A stretch of DNA of 64,000 nucleotides from Pseudomonas farris (GCF_019145235.1 NZ_JAHSTV010000003.1:248001-312000), one strand, 5' to 3'; counted from the stretch's first letter, positions 18,899 through 30,261 are shown. Numbers and translations are program-made. Notes: a model not told the origin generated them from the letters alone.

Positions 18899-21461
18899 TT
18901 CACAAGTACAGCCACAAACGCTTGCCGAATATCTGGCGCATTTGCCGATGAGCGACGAGCAGCGCGCGGAACTCGCGGGCTGCAAGTCTTTCAGTGAACT
19001 GCATGAACGTCTGTCGTCCTCGACGTTCGACGCGCCGACCGAGGCTGCTCAAGCCTCGGTTGGCCGGCGCCTGACCCTGAACACCGCCGAAGAACTGGCG
19101 GACTCGGAAATGCTGGTGCTCGACGCCAGTGGCCGGGTTTGCCTGAAGGCAACCCCGCCGATCCGTCGGACCAAAGTCGTGCCGGAGCCGTGGCGCACCA
19201 ACATTCTGGTGCGTGGCTGGCGTCGGCTGACCGGTCGCACCAATCCGCCGGCTCCGCCGAAGGATGAGAACGTGCTGCCGGCAGCTCGCTGGCGCACCGT
19301 CGGTTCGATCCGCCGTTACATTCTGCTGGTGCTGATGCTCGGTCAGACGATCGTCGCCGGCTGGTACATGAAAGGCATCATGCCGTACCAGGGCTGGTCG
19401 TTCGTCGATCTTGAAGAAGTTCTGCATCAACCTCTGACCCAAACCGCCACGCAAGTGCTGCCATATGCCTTGCAAACCAGCATTCTGATTATGTTCGGGA
19501 TTCTGTTCTGCTGGGTCTCGGCGGGGTTCTGGACCGCGCTGATGGGCTTCCTCGAGTTGATCACCGGCCGTGACAAGTACCGCATTTCCGGCGCCAGCGC
19601 CGGCAACGAGCCGATCGCCAAGGACGCACGCACCGCACTGGTGATGCCGATCTGCAACGAAGACGTGCCGCGGGTGTTCGCCGGTTTGCGGGCGACCTTC
19701 GAGTCGGTTGCGGCCTCGGGTAATCTGGATCGCTTCGACTTTTTCGTGCTCAGCGACAGTAACGACGCCGACATCTGCGTTGCCGAGCAGCAGGCCTGGC
19801 TGGACGTCTGCCGTGAAGGCAAAGGCTTCGGCAAGATCTTCTATCGCCGCCGCCGCCGCCGCGTAAAACGTAAAAGCGGCAACCTCGACGACTTCTGCCG
19901 TCGTTGGGGCGGTGACTACAAGTACATGGTCGTGCTCGACGCCGACAGCGTAATGAGCGGCGAATGCCTGAGCAGTCTGGTGCGCCTGATGGAAGCCACG
20001 CCGGACGCCGGGATCATCCAGACCGCGCCGCGTGCGTCGGGCATGGACACCCTTTATGCGCGTATGCAGCAGTTCGCCACGCGTGTGTACGGTCCGCTGT
20101 TCACTGCCGGTCTGCACTTCTGGCAGTTGGGCGAATCCCACTACTGGGGTCACAACGCGATTATCCGCATGAAGCCGTTCATCGAGCACTGCGCCCTGGC
20201 GCCGTTGCCCGGTAAAGGCGCGTTTGCCGGTGCGATTCTGTCCCACGACTTCGTCGAAGCTGCGCTGATGCGCCGTGCCGGCTGGGGCGTATGGATTGCC
20301 TACGACTTGCCGGGCAGCTACGAAGAACTGCCACCAAACCTGCTGGACGAACTCAAGCGTGATCGTCGCTGGTGCCACGGCAACCTGATGAACTTCCGGC
20401 TGTTCCTGGTCAAGGGCATGCACCCGGTGCACCGTGCGGTGTTCCTGACCGGCGTCATGTCGTACCTGTCTGCGCCGTTGTGGTTCTTGTTCCTGGTGTT
20501 GTCGACGGCCTTGCTGGCGGTCAACACGTTGATGGAGCCGCAATACTTCCTGGAACCGCGTCAGCTCTATCCACTGTGGCCACAATGGCAGCCGGACAAG
20601 GCGATTGCGCTGTTCTCGACGACCATCGTGCTGCTGTTCCTGCCGAAATTGCTGAGCATCATCCTGATCTGGGCCAAGGGCGCGAAAGAGTTCGGTGGCA
20701 AGTTCAAGGTGACGCTGTCGATGCTGCTGGAGATGTTGTTCTCCATGTTGCTGGCGCCGGTGCGGATGATTTTCCACACCCGTTTCGTACTCGCAGCGTT
20801 CCTCGGCTGGGCCGCGACCTGGAACTCGCCACAACGTGACGATGACTCCACGCCATGGAGCGAAGCGGTCAAACGCCACGGTCCGCAAACCTTGCTGGGC
20901 TTCTTCTGGGCGCTGTTGGTGATCTGGCTGAACCCGAGCTTCCTCTGGTGGCTGGTGCCGATTGTCGGTTCGCTGATGCTGTCGATCCCGGTATCGGTGA
21001 TCTCCAGCCGTGTCGGCCTGGGCCTCAAGTCCCGTGACGAAAGCCTGTTCCTGATCCCTGAGGAATACAATCCGCCACAGGCGTTGCTGGCGACCGATCA
21101 GTACACCCACGAAAACCGTTGGCATGCGCTGAACGACGGCTTCGTCCGGGCAGTGGTCGATCCACAACAGAACGCCTTGGCGTGCGCGCTGGCGACGTCC
21201 CGTCACCGTCAGGCAGAACCGATCGAATGGCTGCGTATCGAGCGGGTTCGCCATGCGATGAAGGTCGGACCTGCCGGGCTGACCAACGACGAGCGTGTGG
21301 CCCTGCTGAGTGATCCGGTGGCACTGGGTCGCTTGCATGAGCAAGTCTGGAACGAAGGCCACGCCGAGTGGCTGCAAGCCTGGCGCACATCGGTGGATGC
21401 CGATCCCCATGCGCCGCTGTTGCCGCTCAAGCCTGTGAGCGTACAGCCTCAGTTGGCCTAA
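18891..21461 (+). CDS. opgH: Glucan biosynthesis glucosyltransferase H
   Basis: The 856-residue inner-membrane glucosyltransferase (GT2 family) makes the beta-1,2-linked glucan backbone from UDP-glucose and exports it. A cytoplasmic N-terminal part is followed by two helices ([19 protein letters not shown] and the [17 protein letters not shown] region). The catalytic domain has [10 protein letters not shown] (the DxD-type motif) and RDRRWCHGN (the R/QxxRW motif), and several helices follow ([36 protein letters not shown]). The start overlaps the opgG end by 8 bp. A strong terminator follows at once. Confidence 0.96.
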   Translation: MSNSQVQPQTLAEYLAHLPMSDEQRAELAGCKSFSELHERLSSSTFDAPTEAAQASVGRRLTLNTAEELADSEMLVLDASGRVCLKATPPIRRTKVVPEPWRTNILVRGWRRLTGRTNPPAPPKDENVLPAARWRTVGSIRRYILLVLMLGQTIVAGWYMKGIMPYQGWSFVDLEEVLHQPLTQTATQVLPYALQTSILIMFGILFCWVSAGFWTALMGFLELITGRDKYRISGASAGNEPIAKDARTALVMPICNEDVPRVFAGLRATFESVAASGNLDRFDFFVLSDSNDADICVAEQQAWLDVCREGKGFGKIFYRRRRRRVKRKSGNLDDFCRRWGGDYKYMVVLDADSVMSGECLSSLVRLMEATPDAGIIQTAPRASGMDTLYARMQQFATRVYGPLFTAGLHFWQLGESHYWGHNAIIRMKPFIEHCALAPLPGKGAFAGAILSHDFVEAALMRRAGWGVWIAYDLPGSYEELPPNLLDELKRDRRWCHGNLMNFRLFLVKGMHPVHRAVFLTGVMSYLSAPLWFLFLVLSTALLAVNTLMEPQYFLEPRQLYPLWPQWQPDKAIALFSTTIVLLFLPKLLSIILIWAKGAKEFGGKFKVTLSMLLEMLFSMLLAPVRMIFHTRFVLAAFLGWAATWNSPQRDDDSTPWSEAVKRHGPQTLLGFFWALLVIWLNPSFLWWLVPIVGSLMLSIPVSVISSRVGLGLKSRDESLFLIPEEYNPPQALLATDQYTHENRWHALNDGFVRAVVDPQQNALACALATSRHRQAEPIEWLRIERVRHAMKVGPAGLTNDERVALLSDPVALGRLHEQVWNEGHAEWLQAWRTSVDADPHAPLLPLKPVSVQPQLA

Positions 21462-21463
21462 TG

Positions 21464-21492
21464 AAAAACCCCGCGAAAGCGGGGTTTTTTTT
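21464..21492 (+). terminator. Rho-independent terminator of opgGH
   Basis: The hairpin CCCCGC-GAAA-GCGGGG is followed by TTTTTTTT, three bases after the opgH stop. The upstream AAAAA run makes it potentially bidirectional. Confidence 0.92.
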
Positions 21493-21523
21493 GTGCTGCT
21501 GATCTGACTGAGCGGCGCGAATC

Positions 21524-21548
21524 CTGTGGGAGCGGGCTTGCTCGCGAA
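21524..21548. repeat. Solitary REP (subtype T)
   Basis: A single arm CTGTGGGAGCGGGCTTGCTC followed by GCGAA has no inverted partner nearby. A separate hairpin, CCCGGTT/AACCGGG at 21556-21576, follows it and may end the chemoreceptor transcript from the other side. Confidence 0.85.
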
Positions 21549-21590
21549 TGCATCACCCGGTTTCAAGCGAACCGGGATACCCGCATCAGC

Positions 21591-23507
21591 TCAAACCTTG
21601 AACCGCCCCACCAGCATCTGCAAATGCGTCCCCAACCGCGCCAGCTCGACGCTGGAGGCCGCGGTCTCTTCACTGGCGGCCGAGGTCTGCTCGGACACAT
21701 CGCGCACGTTCAGCACGCTGCGGTTGATCTCTTCGGCCACTGCGCTCTGTTGCTCGGCAGCAGCAGCGATCTGCTGGTTCATCGACTGGATCGCCGACAC
21801 AGTGCGGGTGATGCTTTCCAGCGAACCACCGGCGCGGCGGGTCAGTTCGACGCTGCTGTCGGTCAGGTTGCGGCTGTTGTCCATGATGGTTGCGACTTGC
21901 TGAGTGCCGGTTTGCAGGCCGACGATCAACTCTTCGATTTCTTCGGTGGACTTCTGGGTGCGCTGGGCCAGGCTGCGGACTTCGTCTGCGACCACCGCAA
22001 AACCGCGCCCGGCTTCACCGGCGCGGGCGGCTTCGATGGCGGCGTTGAGCGCCAACAGGTTGGTTTGCTGGGCCACGGACTTGATCACGTCGAGCACGCT
22101 GCCGATCTTGTCGCTTTCGCGCTTCAGATGCCCCATGGCTTCGGTGGAGTTACCGACTTCGGTAGCCAGGCGCTCGATCTGGGCGATGGCTTCGCCAACC
22201 ACCCGGTCACCCTCGCGGGCCTGCTGGTCGGCGGCGACGGCTGCTTCGGATGCTTCCTCGGCGTTACGCGCGACTTCCTGCACCGTGGCGGTCATTTCGT
22301 GCATGGCGGTGGCCACCTGATCGGTCTCGACCTTCTGGCTGTTGACCCCGGCGCTGGTCTGCTCAGTGACGGCGGACAGCTCTTCAGCGGCGCTGGCGAT
22401 TTGGGTCACGCCATCGCTGATGCCACCGATCAGATCTCGCAGGCCCAGGGTCATGCTCTGCATGGCGCGCTGTAACTGACCCAGTTCGTCCCGGCGTTCG
22501 GACGTCAGGTTGTGAGTCAGGTCGCCCGCGGCGACACGCTCGGCCACTTTGAGGGTCTGGCTCAGAGGAATGACGATCTGGCGAGTGATGGCCCAAGCTG
22601 CGAACAAGCCAAAGGCCGACGCGAGGACGGTGGCCATCAGCAGCAGGTTTTTGGCGTGCGCTGCATCGGAGTCACGCACGACGGTTTGCGAGACAGTGAG
22701 CTTTTTGCTGAGGTCGAGCAGAATGTCGCCTTGCGTGCTCATGCGTTTGAGGGCGGCAGCGCTGGCGACCTGGGAGTCGCGGAACTGGCTGACGGCCGCG
22801 CGATAGGCTTTGAGTGAGTCGGTCGCTTGTTGCAGGTTGGCGATGTGTTGTTCCGGCAGTTGAGACGGCAGGCTTTCGAGGTTTTTCAGAGCGTTGCCAA
22901 TGGCGTCCAGCGCAGGCTGCTCGGCCTCGGGTTTACCGCTGTAGGTATAGCCGCGGACCTGGAAACGCGCTTGTTGGATCAGCTTGCTCAGGTCGATCAC
23001 GTTGTTGAACTGAGCGACGCTGTCGCCTTGCAACAAGGATTTTTCGACTTCGGCGACACGGGCCACGGCGTTATCGGCGGTGGCGCCCAGTTTGCTGCGA
23101 GCATCTTCGCGGGTAGCGGTGGCCTGAGTCATATCAGCGAAGGCGCGTTTGTATTCGCTGACCGCGGCCAATTGTTGATCGATCATTGCCACGTCGGCAG
23201 GCTGTTCGATCAGCGAGCGGGCGGTTTTCAGGCCGGTATCGAGTTGGCCGATCAGCTCGTTGACAGCGCCCGGGCCTTGTTCGCCACGGCGCATGTCGTA
23301 ATCCAGGCGGGCGAGGCGCAGGTCTTTGGTCAGCTCATTGAGGCTGGAAATAAACCCAAGCGTATCGCCACGGCTGATCACACCGCTCAGACCGGTCCAG
23401 CCGGTGAAGGTGATCAACAAGGTCAGAAGTAGCACCAGACCGAAGCCGATACCCAGTTTGCGATTGACGCTTACGTTTCCCAGTTTCTCGGCTAGCCAAC
23501 GGTACAT
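21591..23507 (-). CDS. Methyl-accepting chemotaxis protein with HBM-type sensor
   Basis: The 638-residue transmembrane chemoreceptor starts [20 protein letters not shown]. The first helix (near residues 20-40) precedes a periplasmic region of about 245 residues, all helical, with the [17 protein letters not shown] pattern of the helical bimodular (HBM) domain. The second helix is [18 protein letters not shown], followed by HAMP and the signalling hairpin [19 protein letters not shown], whose conserved tip contacts CheA and CheW. HBM receptors of P. putida bind organic acids such as TCA intermediates; the ligand here is unknown. The gene is monocistronic. Confidence 0.92.
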   Translation of the reverse strand: MYRWLAEKLGNVSVNRKLGIGFGLVLLLTLLITFTGWTGLSGVISRGDTLGFISSLNELTKDLRLARLDYDMRRGEQGPGAVNELIGQLDTGLKTARSLIEQPADVAMIDQQLAAVSEYKRAFADMTQATATREDARSKLGATADNAVARVAEVEKSLLQGDSVAQFNNVIDLSKLIQQARFQVRGYTYSGKPEAEQPALDAIGNALKNLESLPSQLPEQHIANLQQATDSLKAYRAAVSQFRDSQVASAAALKRMSTQGDILLDLSKKLTVSQTVVRDSDAAHAKNLLLMATVLASAFGLFAAWAITRQIVIPLSQTLKVAERVAAGDLTHNLTSERRDELGQLQRAMQSMTLGLRDLIGGISDGVTQIASAAEELSAVTEQTSAGVNSQKVETDQVATAMHEMTATVQEVARNAEEASEAAVAADQQAREGDRVVGEAIAQIERLATEVGNSTEAMGHLKRESDKIGSVLDVIKSVAQQTNLLALNAAIEAARAGEAGRGFAVVADEVRSLAQRTQKSTEEIEELIVGLQTGTQQVATIMDNSRNLTDSSVELTRRAGGSLESITRTVSAIQSMNQQIAAAAEQQSAVAEEINRSVLNVRDVSEQTSAASEETAASSVELARLGTHLQMLVGRFKV

Positions 23508-23586
23508 GCTGCAACTCCCCTAGGACCTAATCGGTTTTATGGGAACTGTATCGGCCGGCTGGCAGGGATCTGTAGGGGAGTAAACA

Positions 23587-23620
23587 CTTGTGGCGAGGGC
23601 GCAAGCTCCCTCGCCACAAG
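23587..23620. repeat. Inverted repeat of the TGTGGCGAGGG type
   Basis: The arms CTTGTGGCGAGGG and CCCTCGCCACAAG are perfect 13 bp inverses around an 8 bp loop. This is a second class of Pseudomonas repetitive palindrome, distinct from the GGGAGCGGGC class. It lies just after rsmE and probably acts as its transcription end. Confidence 0.85.
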
Positions 23621-23634
23621 TAGGGTGTTTGACG

Positions 23635-24342
23635 TTAAAACAGTCGCGAAAGCAGCGCAGTGACGGCGGTTTCAACCCGCAGGATGCGCTCGCCAAGTTG
23701 CACCGGTTGCAGGCCGGCCTTGCCCAGCAAGTCGATTTCGTAGGGAATCCAGCCGCCTTCGGGGCCGATGGCCAGGGTCACGGGTTCGTCCAGGCCACGA
23801 GGGCAGGGCGGGTAGTTACCGGGATGACCGACCAGACCGAGGGTGCCTTCGGTAATGGCCGGCAAACGATCTTCGACAAAGGGCTTGAAGCGCTTCTCGA
23901 TGACGACTTCCGGCAGCACGCTGTCCCGGGCCTGTTCAAGACCCAGGATCAACTGCTCGCGAATCGCCTCGGGTTCCAGGAACGGGGTTTGCCAGAAGCT
24001 CTTCTCGACGCGATAGCTGTTCACCAGCACGATGCGCGGCACACCCATGGCGGCCACGGTCTGAAACACCCGACGGAGCATTTTCGGTCGCGGCAGGGCC
24101 AGCACCAAAGTCAGTGGCAGCTTGGCCGGTGGCGGCTGGTCGAGGGTGACGCGCAACTCGGCTTCATCGGCGTCCAGGCGCAGCAACTCGGCCGAGCCCA
24201 TCAAACCGCCGATACGCCCGACCCGCAGGCTGTCGCCAACCACCGAGCGATGGACTTCCTGCATATGAGTCAACCGGCGATCGCGCAGGATCGCCCGGTC
24301 GGCCGCAATGAAGTCGGCCTCTTCGAGGAGCAGCAGGTTCAC
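23635..24342 (-). CDS. rsmE: 16S rRNA (uracil-1498-N3)-methyltransferase
   Basis: The 235-residue SPOUT-class enzyme methylates U1498 of 16S rRNA with S-adenosylmethionine. The C-terminal trefoil-knot motifs are clear: LAIGPEGGW near residue 190 and [11 protein letters not shown] near 217. An N-terminal PUA-like domain precedes them. The start overlaps tatC by 4 bp, so it is the last gene of the minus-strand block. The length fits the family (about 240). Confidence 0.95.
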   Translation of the reverse strand: MNLLLLEEADFIAADRAILRDRRLTHMQEVHRSVVGDSLRVGRIGGLMGSAELLRLDADEAELRVTLDQPPPAKLPLTLVLALPRPKMLRRVFQTVAAMGVPRIVLVNSYRVEKSFWQTPFLEPEAIREQLILGLEQARDSVLPEVVIEKRFKPFVEDRLPAITEGTLGLVGHPGNYPPCPRGLDEPVTLAIGPEGGWIPYEIDLLGKAGLQPVQLGERILRVETAVTALLSRLF

Positions 24343-25133
24343 GCTTGGGTCGCTGGCGGCTGGTCGTTGTGATCGTCAGCCGGCTGATCGTCCGGGTGCT
24401 CGCCGCGCTTGCTGATCAGGCTACCGAACAGGATGCCGATCTCGAACAGCAACCACATCGGAACGGCCAGCAACGTCTGCGAGAAGATGTCCGGCGGCGT
24501 CAGGATCATGCCGACCACGAAGCAGCCGATGATCACGTACGGACGTATTTTCTTCAGGTAGGCGACGTTGACCACACCGATCCATACCAGCAGCACCACG
24601 GCTACCGGAATCTCGAACGCCACGCCGAAGGCGAAGAACAGCGTCATGACGAAATCGAGGTAGCTGCTGATGTCGGTCATCATCTCCACGCCGGCCGGGG
24701 TGGCGGCGGCGAAGAACTTGAAGATCAGCGGGAACACCAGGTAATAGGCGAACGCCATGCCGGTATAGAACAGCATGATGCTCGATACCAGCAAGGGCAC
24801 GGCGATGCGCTTCTCATGCTTGTACAGGCCCGGTGCGATGAAGCCCCAGATCTGATGCAGAATCACCGGGATCGCCAGGAACAGCGAAACCATCATGGTC
24901 AGTTTCAGCGGCGTCAGGAATGGCGACGACACGTCGGTTGCGATCATTGTCGCGCCGGCCGGCAGGTACTGGCGCAGCGGCGTGGAGACGAAGGTATAGA
25001 TCTGCTGGGTGAAGGCGAACAACCCGGCGAAGATGATGAAGATCGCCGCTACGCAACGCAGCAGGCGAGTGCGCAACTCGGTGAGGTGCGAAACCAGCGG
25101 CATGTGCTGGTCGTTTTCGGGGAGATCGCTCAT
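24339..25133 (-). CDS. tatC: Sec-independent protein translocase subunit TatC
   Basis: The 264-residue multispanning inner-membrane protein is the receptor for twin-arginine signal peptides. The N-terminal [11 protein letters not shown] is the conserved TatC signature, and [12 protein letters not shown] appears in the first periplasmic/cytoplasmic loop region. Six helices can be traced, for example [13 protein letters not shown] and [16 protein letters not shown]. The start overlaps tatB (ATGA). A charged tail ([16 protein letters not shown]) ends the protein. Confidence 0.97.
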   Translation of the reverse strand: MSDLPENDQHMPLVSHLTELRTRLLRCVAAIFIIFAGLFAFTQQIYTFVSTPLRQYLPAGATMIATDVSSPFLTPLKLTMMVSLFLAIPVILHQIWGFIAPGLYKHEKRIAVPLLVSSIMLFYTGMAFAYYLVFPLIFKFFAAATPAGVEMMTDISSYLDFVMTLFFAFGVAFEIPVAVVLLVWIGVVNVAYLKKIRPYVIIGCFVVGMILTPPDIFSQTLLAVPMWLLFEIGILFGSLISKRGEHPDDQPADDHNDQPPATQA

Positions 25134-25591
25134 GAGGCTCGCGGCGGCAAAGTGGTGTCGTGAGGCGCCGGTGTTGTCGGCGCGGCGGCTGGAGCAACAG
25201 GTTCAACGGACGCGACCACCGGCGCCGGCTCAACAGCTTTCACCGTTTCCGTTGGTGCAGCGGCAGGTGCAGCTTCTACAATCGGAGCATGAATCGTCTG
25301 CTCCGCCGCGGGCTCAACCGGCTGAACCGGCGTCGGCTCCTGCTGAGTCGGCGTGAAGATCTTCCGCGCCTCCTGCTCCAGGGACAGAATGTGCTCGTTG
25401 TGCAGTTGCCGGCGAATCTCGTCGGCACCGATTTCACGTTCAACTTCTTGTTTGATCGCGTTGAAGCTGCGCTTCAGCCGCCCAACCCACAGACCGGCGG
25501 TGCGCGCAGCGCCCGGCAGACGCTCGGGGCCCAGCACCAGCAGGGCGACAAGGCCGACAAGCAGCAGTTCAGAGAAGCTGATACCAAACAT
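25130..25591 (-). CDS. tatB: Sec-independent protein translocase subunit TatB
   Basis: The 153-residue protein has the single N-terminal helix of TatB ([20 protein letters not shown] with the conserved Glu8 and GPERLP hinge), then an amphipathic helix and a long Pro/Ala-rich tail ([14 protein letters not shown] onward). It partners TatC in binding Tat substrates. It lies 10 bp after tatA and overlaps tatC by 4 bp. Confidence 0.96.
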   Translation of the reverse strand: MFGISFSELLLVGLVALLVLGPERLPGAARTAGLWVGRLKRSFNAIKQEVEREIGADEIRRQLHNEHILSLEQEARKIFTPTQQEPTPVQPVEPAAEQTIHAPIVEAAPAAAPTETVKAVEPAPVVASVEPVAPAAAPTTPAPHDTTLPPRAS

Positions 25592-25601
25592 TAGTCAGTG
25601 C

Positions 25602-25880
25602 TCACGAGTCTTTGCGGATCGGCTCTTCGACTTTTTGCGCCTGCACGTCGATGGTGTGCGGCGGGTTCACGGACTGTGTGGTCTGTGGCTGAACAGGTGG
25701 AACCGGTTGGGCCGGGGTCGCTGTCGGGTCAGCCGGTTTCTCGTCGTCGTTCATGGCTTTACGAAAGCCCTTGATCGACTCGCCCACGTCAGTGCCGAGG
25801 TTTTTCAGTTTCTTGGTGCCGAACACCAGCACCACGACAACCAGGATGACGACCCAGTGTTTCCAGTCAAAAATGCCCAT
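25602..25880 (-). CDS. tatA: Sec-independent protein translocase subunit TatA
   Basis: The 92-residue pore-forming Tat subunit has one helix ([18 protein letters not shown] with the FG hinge), an amphipathic helix ([17 protein letters not shown]) and a Pro/Gln-rich tail. I chose the ATG at 25880 (MGIFDWKHW), preceded by AGAGAGG; the open frame extends 30 codons upstream, but that stretch overlaps the hisE end and is not TatA-like. It is followed by tatB and tatC. Confidence 0.96.
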   Translation of the reverse strand: MGIFDWKHWVVILVVVVLVFGTKKLKNLGTDVGESIKGFRKAMNDDEKPADPTATPAQPVPPVQPQTTQSVNPPHTIDVQAQKVEEPIRKDS

Positions 25881-25905
25881 GTTGCGTTCCTCTCTAAATA
25901 GTTGT

Positions 25906-26238
25906 TCAGGCGGACGGGCGAGAGGCTTTCTCGGCGTGTCCGGACAGACCGAAGCGACGGTCCAGTTCATCGAGCACAGCCTGTGGATGCTGCCCCAGTT
26001 GGGCGAGCATGACCATGCTGTGGAACCACAAATCGGCGGTCTCGTAGATCACATCGCTGCAGTCACCGCTGATGGCGGCATCCTTGGCGGCAATGATGGT
26101 TTCGACCGACTCTTCGCCGACTTTTTCCAGAATCTTGTTCAAGCCCTTGTGGTACAGGCTGGCGACATACGAGCTATCGGCGGCGGCGCCTTTGCGCTCT
26201 TCCAGCACCTGAGCCAGACGGGTCAAAGTGTCACTCAT
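25906..26238 (-). CDS. hisE: Phosphoribosyl-ATP pyrophosphatase
   Basis: The 110-residue enzyme hydrolyses PR-ATP to PR-AMP, step two of histidine synthesis. It belongs to the all-alpha NTP pyrophosphatase fold, with the metal-binding [19 protein letters not shown] stretch ([15 protein letters not shown]) and the later [13 protein letters not shown]. In Pseudomonas, hisE and hisI are separate genes; here they overlap by 8 bp. It is followed by tatA at 25 bp. Confidence 0.96.
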   Translation of the reverse strand: MSDTLTRLAQVLEERKGAAADSSYVASLYHKGLNKILEKVGEESVETIIAAKDAAISGDCSDVIYETADLWFHSMVMLAQLGQHPQAVLDELDRRFGLSGHAEKASRPSA

Positions 26239-26632
26239 GTTTGTGTCCTGCGGAATAGATAGCGTGCGGGTCTTTCAGCACCGGGTCGACGGTTTTCCAG
26301 TCGCCGTTCTCGAAGACGCGGTAGAAGCAGCTCTGACGGCCGGTATGGCAGGCGATGTCGCCGATCTGCTCAACCATCAGGATGATCACGTCAGCGTCAC
26401 AGTCCAGGCGCATCTCATGCAGGGTTTGCACGTGGCCGGACTCTTCGCCCTTGCGCCAGAGCTTGCCACGGGAACGTGACCAGTAAATGGCACGGTTCTC
26501 GGCAGCGGTCAATTCCAGCGCTTCGCGGTTCATCCAGGCCATCATCAGGACGCGTCCGGTCTTGTGATCCTGGGCAATCGCGGGCACCAGGCCATCGGCG
26601 TCCCACTTGATCTCGTCCAGCCAGTTTTTCAT
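26231..26632 (-). CDS. hisI: Phosphoribosyl-AMP cyclohydrolase
   Basis: The 133-residue enzyme opens the adenine ring of PR-AMP, step three of histidine synthesis. Metal-binding residues sit in LDCDADVII and in [11 protein letters not shown], and the substrate motif [18 protein letters not shown] is near residue 50. It precedes hisE with an 8 bp overlap, so products of successive steps are translated together. A 90 bp gap separates it from ubiB. Confidence 0.96.
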   Translation of the reverse strand: MKNWLDEIKWDADGLVPAIAQDHKTGRVLMMAWMNREALELTAAENRAIYWSRSRGKLWRKGEESGHVQTLHEMRLDCDADVIILMVEQIGDIACHTGRQSCFYRVFENGDWKTVDPVLKDPHAIYSAGHKHE

Positions 26633-26722
26633 CTTCGACTCCGACAGCGGGCTCTACTTCAATAGTTGAGGCCGACGTTCAATTCAGCGTTCAAACAGTG
26701 TGCCAGCCGATCACTCGACTGG

Positions 26723-28327
26723 CTATCGGCGAACGACCAGATACAAGCCGACCGCCACCATGATTCCGGCGGGCCAATGCCCCAATTCGTTCAGTGGGCC
26801 CCCGGCAGCGAGTATCGTGCCACCCGCCAGGTGAGCGGTACCGAGCAACCGCAGGAACCAGTCGTCCTTACGCTTGTGCCAAGGGGGCGGCGGGTCGTTG
26901 GCGTGGGGCTGGGACATACGTTCGAGCAGGTCGCGGGCCATGTTGGCCAGATGCGGGATTTGCTCGAACTGGCTCTGCACGTTGCCTAACAAGGCTTTGG
27001 GGCTGACGCGCTCGCGCATCCAGCGTTCGAGGAACGGCTGGGCGGTGTTCCACAAATCGAGGTCCGGGTACAGCTGACGGCCCAGGCCTTCGATGTTCAG
27101 TAGGGTTTTTTGCAGCAAGACCAATTGCGGCTGCACTTCCATATTGAAGCGTCGAGCGGTCTGGAACAGGCGCATCAGCACCTGGCCGAAGGAAATATCT
27201 TTTAACGGTTTTTCGAAGATCGGCTCGCACACGGTGCGGATCGCTGCTTCGAATTCGTTGAGTTTGGTTTCCGCCGGCACCCAGCCCGAATCGATGTGCA
27301 ACTGCGCGACACGGCGGTAATCACGCTTGAAGAACGCGAACAGGTTGCGCGCCAGATAGTCCTGGTCTTCCGGGGTCAGGCTGCCGACGATGCCGCAGTC
27401 GATCGCAATGTACTGCGGGCTCCACGGTTGCACGGTGCTGACGAAGATGTTGCCGGGGTGCATGTCGGCGTGGAAGAAGCTGTCGCGGAACACCTGGGTG
27501 AAGAAAATCTCCACACCACGCTCGGCGAGCATTTTCATGTCGGTGCGCTGGTCGGCCAGGGTCGCGAGGTCGGTGACCTGAATCCCGTAGATGCGCTCCA
27601 TCACCAGCACTTTTGGCCGGCACCAGTCCCAATAGACTTGCGGCACATAGAGCAGCGGCGAACCTTCGAAATTGCGCTTCAGCTGGCTGGCGTTAGCCGC
27701 CTCGCGCAGCAGGTCGAGTTCGTCGTAGATGGTTTTTTCGTAGTCGCTGACCACGTCCACCGGGTGCAGCAAGCGAGCGTCGGCCGAGAGCTTTTCCGCC
27801 GCACGGGCAAGAATGAACAGCCATGCCAGGTCCTGGGCAATGATCGGTTTCAGGCCCGGGCGGATCACTTTGACGACGACTTCTTCGCCGGTTTTCAGCT
27901 GCGCGGCGTGCACCTGCGCCACCGAGGCCGAGGCTAGCGGTTCGACGTCGAAACGGCTGAAGACTTCACTGATTTTTTTGCCAAGCTGCTCTTCGATCAG
28001 CCGGATCGACACTTGCGAGTCGAATGGCGGCACGCGGTCCTGCAGTTTCATCAGTTCATCGGCGATGTCTTCGGGCAGCAGGTCGCGGCGCGTCGAAAGA
28101 ATCTGGCCAAACTTGATGAAAATCGGCCCCAGGTCCTGCAGCGCCAGGCGCAGTCGCGCACCACGGCTCAGGTCCAGCGTCTTGCGCGGAAACCAGCGCC
28201 ACGGCAAGGCAAAGCGCAGTGCCAGCAGAAACCAGGGCAGTGGCAGGGCGAACAGCAAGTCATCGAGGCGGTAGCGAATCACAACGCGCTGGATGCGCAA
28301 CAAACGGCGGACGGCAAGCAGCTTCAT
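26723..28327 (-). CDS. ubiB: Ubiquinone biosynthesis regulatory ATPase/kinase UbiB
   Basis: The 534-residue protein of the ABC1/ADCK atypical kinase family is needed for ubiquinone synthesis. The family KxGQ motif appears as [15 protein letters not shown] (near residue 90), the alanine-rich nucleotide loop as [11 protein letters not shown], and catalytic/metal motifs as [11 protein letters not shown] and IDCGIVG. Two C-terminal helices ([26 protein letters not shown]) anchor it to the inner membrane. The start overlaps ubiJ by 4 bp. Confidence 0.96.
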   Translation of the reverse strand: MKLLAVRRLLRIQRVVIRYRLDDLLFALPLPWFLLALRFALPWRWFPRKTLDLSRGARLRLALQDLGPIFIKFGQILSTRRDLLPEDIADELMKLQDRVPPFDSQVSIRLIEEQLGKKISEVFSRFDVEPLASASVAQVHAAQLKTGEEVVVKVIRPGLKPIIAQDLAWLFILARAAEKLSADARLLHPVDVVSDYEKTIYDELDLLREAANASQLKRNFEGSPLLYVPQVYWDWCRPKVLVMERIYGIQVTDLATLADQRTDMKMLAERGVEIFFTQVFRDSFFHADMHPGNIFVSTVQPWSPQYIAIDCGIVGSLTPEDQDYLARNLFAFFKRDYRRVAQLHIDSGWVPAETKLNEFEAAIRTVCEPIFEKPLKDISFGQVLMRLFQTARRFNMEVQPQLVLLQKTLLNIEGLGRQLYPDLDLWNTAQPFLERWMRERVSPKALLGNVQSQFEQIPHLANMARDLLERMSQPHANDPPPPWHKRKDDWFLRLLGTAHLAGGTILAAGGPLNELGHWPAGIMVAVGLYLVVRR

Positions 28328-28947
28328 GCGTTATCGCTTGGGTCGAGGGATCGGAAAAGGCGCTCGAAACGCGCCTCGAGACGTTCCAGATCGAGCTTGA
28401 TCTGGTCCAGTTCATTAAAACGGGCGTCAGCTTCGCGCTGACCGACGAGGGCGCGCGATTCTTCGGCCAGGTATTCGCCCAGGTTCTGATTCAGGCTGGC
28501 GAACCCTTGCTGATACCAGCGTGCGCGACTGCGCAGGTGACCGCCGACCAGTTGCGTGGCCACCGGGCCGAGCCAGCGCGAGAGTTCGTACTCCCAGTCC
28601 AGTTCGAGGTCCTGAAGGATCGCCGCCAGTTCCAGCAGCACGCCACTGTCGCCGTCGAGTTCGACTTCCGGGGCATGCAGAACCGAGGTCTTGTCCTTGC
28701 TCGTCGCCAGTTTCAGCAGGCTTGAGGCCGGTGCGCGCAAGGTGCAGTCGGCACCGGTTTCCCACTGGGAGGCGAGCATCAGGCCTTCATCGCTGGGCAG
28801 GATGAACAGTTGCAACGCCGGGTTGCGGCAGTCGACGGCAACCACCTTGCCACTCAAATGCGCCAGCCGCGGCAGCGCCGTGCTGTCGAGACGCAGCACC
28901 CGGTTCAGGCCGAGCTCAGCGCTGGCAAGCAGGCCGGCCAGCAGCAT
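28324..28947 (-). CDS. ubiJ: Ubiquinone biosynthesis accessory factor UbiJ (SCP2 domain)
   Basis: The 207-residue protein has an N-terminal SCP2 lipid-binding domain (about residues 15-115, with LIKL-type hydrophobic strands and [16 protein letters not shown]) and a C-terminal coiled coil ([20 protein letters not shown]). With UbiK it organises the Ubi enzyme complex and presents lipid intermediates. Its ATG shares one base with the ubiE stop (TGATG), and its end overlaps ubiB, giving a tight ubiE-J-B cluster. Confidence 0.93.
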   Translation of the reverse strand: MLLAGLLASAELGLNRVLRLDSTALPRLAHLSGKVVAVDCRNPALQLFILPSDEGLMLASQWETGADCTLRAPASSLLKLATSKDKTSVLHAPEVELDGDSGVLLELAAILQDLELDWEYELSRWLGPVATQLVGGHLRSRARWYQQGFASLNQNLGEYLAEESRALVGQREADARFNELDQIKLDLERLEARFERLFRSLDPSDNA

Positions 28948-29717
28948 CAGGGCTTGATGCCGCGGTGCAGGGCGACGATGCCTGCGGTCATGTTGTGATA
29001 GGTCACGCGGTCGAAACCGGCCTCGACCATCATCGACTTCAGGGTTTCCTGGTTCGGGTGCATGCGGATCGATTCGGCCAGGTAGCGATAGCTTTCCGAA
29101 TCATTGGTGATCAGCTTGCCCATCAACGGCATGAAGGCGAACGAATAGGCGTCGTAGGCCTTGGACATCAGCGCGTTGGTCGGCTTGGAGAACTCCAGTA
29201 CCAGCAAACGGCCGCCCGGTTTCAGCACGCGCAGCATCGAGCGCAGGGCGTCTTCTTTATGCGTCACGTTGCGCAGGCCGAAGGCGATGGTCACGCAATC
29301 GAAATGGTTGTCCGGGAACGGCAGCTTTTCAGCATCGGCCTGGACGAATTCGACGTTGCCGGACACACCCAGATCCAGCAGGCGGTCACGACCGACCTTG
29401 AGCATGGATTCGTTGATGTCCGCCAACACTACCTGACCCGTCGGTCCCACAAGATGCGAGAACTTGCGGGTCAGGTCGCCAGTACCGCCGGCGATGTCCA
29501 GCACGCGGTTACCGGTGCGCACGCCCGACAGTTCGATCGCGAAGCGCTTCCACAGGCGGTGCATGCCGCCCGACAGGAGGTCGTTCATCAGGTCATACTT
29601 GGCGGCTACCGAGTGGAAAACCTCAGCGACTTTTTCCGCTTTCTGGCTTTCCGGAACGTTTTTGAAGCCGAAGTGAGTGGTGGGTTCGGCATCGCTGCCT
29701 TTGCGCTGATCAGTCAT
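28947..29717 (-). CDS. ubiE: Ubiquinone/menaquinone C-methyltransferase UbiE
   Basis: The 256-residue S-adenosylmethionine methyltransferase adds the C-methyl group of ubiquinone. The SAM-binding motif is [15 protein letters not shown] near residue 75; family blocks [16 protein letters not shown] and [16 protein letters not shown] are present. I chose ATG 29717 (MTDQRKGSD); the frame is open 28 codons upstream, but without family similarity. It heads the minus-strand cluster. Confidence 0.97.
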   Translation of the reverse strand: MTDQRKGSDAEPTTHFGFKNVPESQKAEKVAEVFHSVAAKYDLMNDLLSGGMHRLWKRFAIELSGVRTGNRVLDIAGGTGDLTRKFSHLVGPTGQVVLADINESMLKVGRDRLLDLGVSGNVEFVQADAEKLPFPDNHFDCVTIAFGLRNVTHKEDALRSMLRVLKPGGRLLVLEFSKPTNALMSKAYDAYSFAFMPLMGKLITNDSESYRYLAESIRMHPNQETLKSMMVEAGFDRVTYHNMTAGIVALHRGIKP

Positions 29718-29872
29718 ATCGCTGTCACCAAAAGAGAATGCGGGACATTCTAATCCCGGTGGCCTGCTTTGTCTTGGCAAGGCTGAAGGTAAGATAGGCA
29801 ACTACCGGGACGTTTTGACGCATGCAGGGTCAAGATGTCTTGAGCAAGTCACGATAAAGCAGGAGTCATTCG

Positions 29873-30148
29873 ATGGCCCGTATTAGTGTTGAGCGTGCCC
29901 ACGGCCTGGGTAAGGAAGCGGCCCGCGAGAAGGCCGACAAGTTGGCGCAGAAACTGTCCGAACAATATGGCCTGGAGCCGCAGTGGTCCGGCGACACCCT
30001 GAATCTCAGACGCTCGGGTGTAAAAGGCGCGGTGTATGTGGGCGAGGACTCGATCAAAGTCGATGTCGAACTGGGCCTGTTGATGTCCGCCATGAGTGGC
30101 ACCATCAAATCGGAAATCGAAAGGGCGCTCGATAAAGCGTTGGCATAA
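29873..30148 (+). CDS. Polyhydroxyalkanoic acid system family protein
   Basis: This is a 91-residue small protein of the PHA-granule region family (PHA_gran_rgn): MARISVERAHGLGKEAAREK at the start, a helix with KADKLAQKLSEQYGL, then short strands and LLMSAMSGTIKSEIERALDKALA. Members are found next to PHA genes and in many proteobacteria; a steroid-binding-like fold has been proposed and no reaction is known. AGGAG lies 9 bases upstream. It is separated from phaI by about 180 bp including a compact REP palindrome. Confidence 0.85.
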   Translation: MARISVERAHGLGKEAAREKADKLAQKLSEQYGLEPQWSGDTLNLRRSGVKGAVYVGEDSIKVDVELGLLMSAMSGTIKSEIERALDKALA

Positions 30149-30174
30149 TCCGGTCGTTGTGTGGAATGCGATTA

Positions 30175-30204
30175 ATGTGGGAGCGGGCTTGCTCGCTCCC
30201 ACAT
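30175..30204. repeat. Compact REP palindrome
   Basis: ATGTGGGAGCG (30175-30185) and CGCTCCCACAT (30194-30204) are perfect 11 bp inverses around GGCTTGCT. It looks like a REP arm whose distal end has been replaced by the inverse of its own first half, or a REP pair that has lost its middle. It lies between the small PHA protein and phaI. Confidence 0.85.
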
Positions 30205-30233
30205 TTGTTCTGCGTCTACAGGTTTTGTGTCAC

Positions 30234-30261
30234 TTGTTAGGGTGCCGTTTCTAATTATTCT
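30234..30261 (+). promoter_or_regulatory. Possible sigma-70 promoter of phaIF
   Basis: TTGTTA (30234-30239), 16 bases, then TATTCT (30256-30261). It lies about 70 bp before the phaI start. Both hexamers match consensus at four of six positions, so this is tentative. Confidence 0.35.

Noticed and set aside
18900..21566. 888-codon minus-strand frame opposite opgH
   Set aside because: It has biased Arg/His/Gln composition and no motif, and it fully overlaps the clear OpgH frame. A shadow.
28947..29801. Longer start for UbiE at 29801
   Set aside because: The 28 extra codons are not UbiE-like; family members start at the [12 protein letters not shown] (29717).
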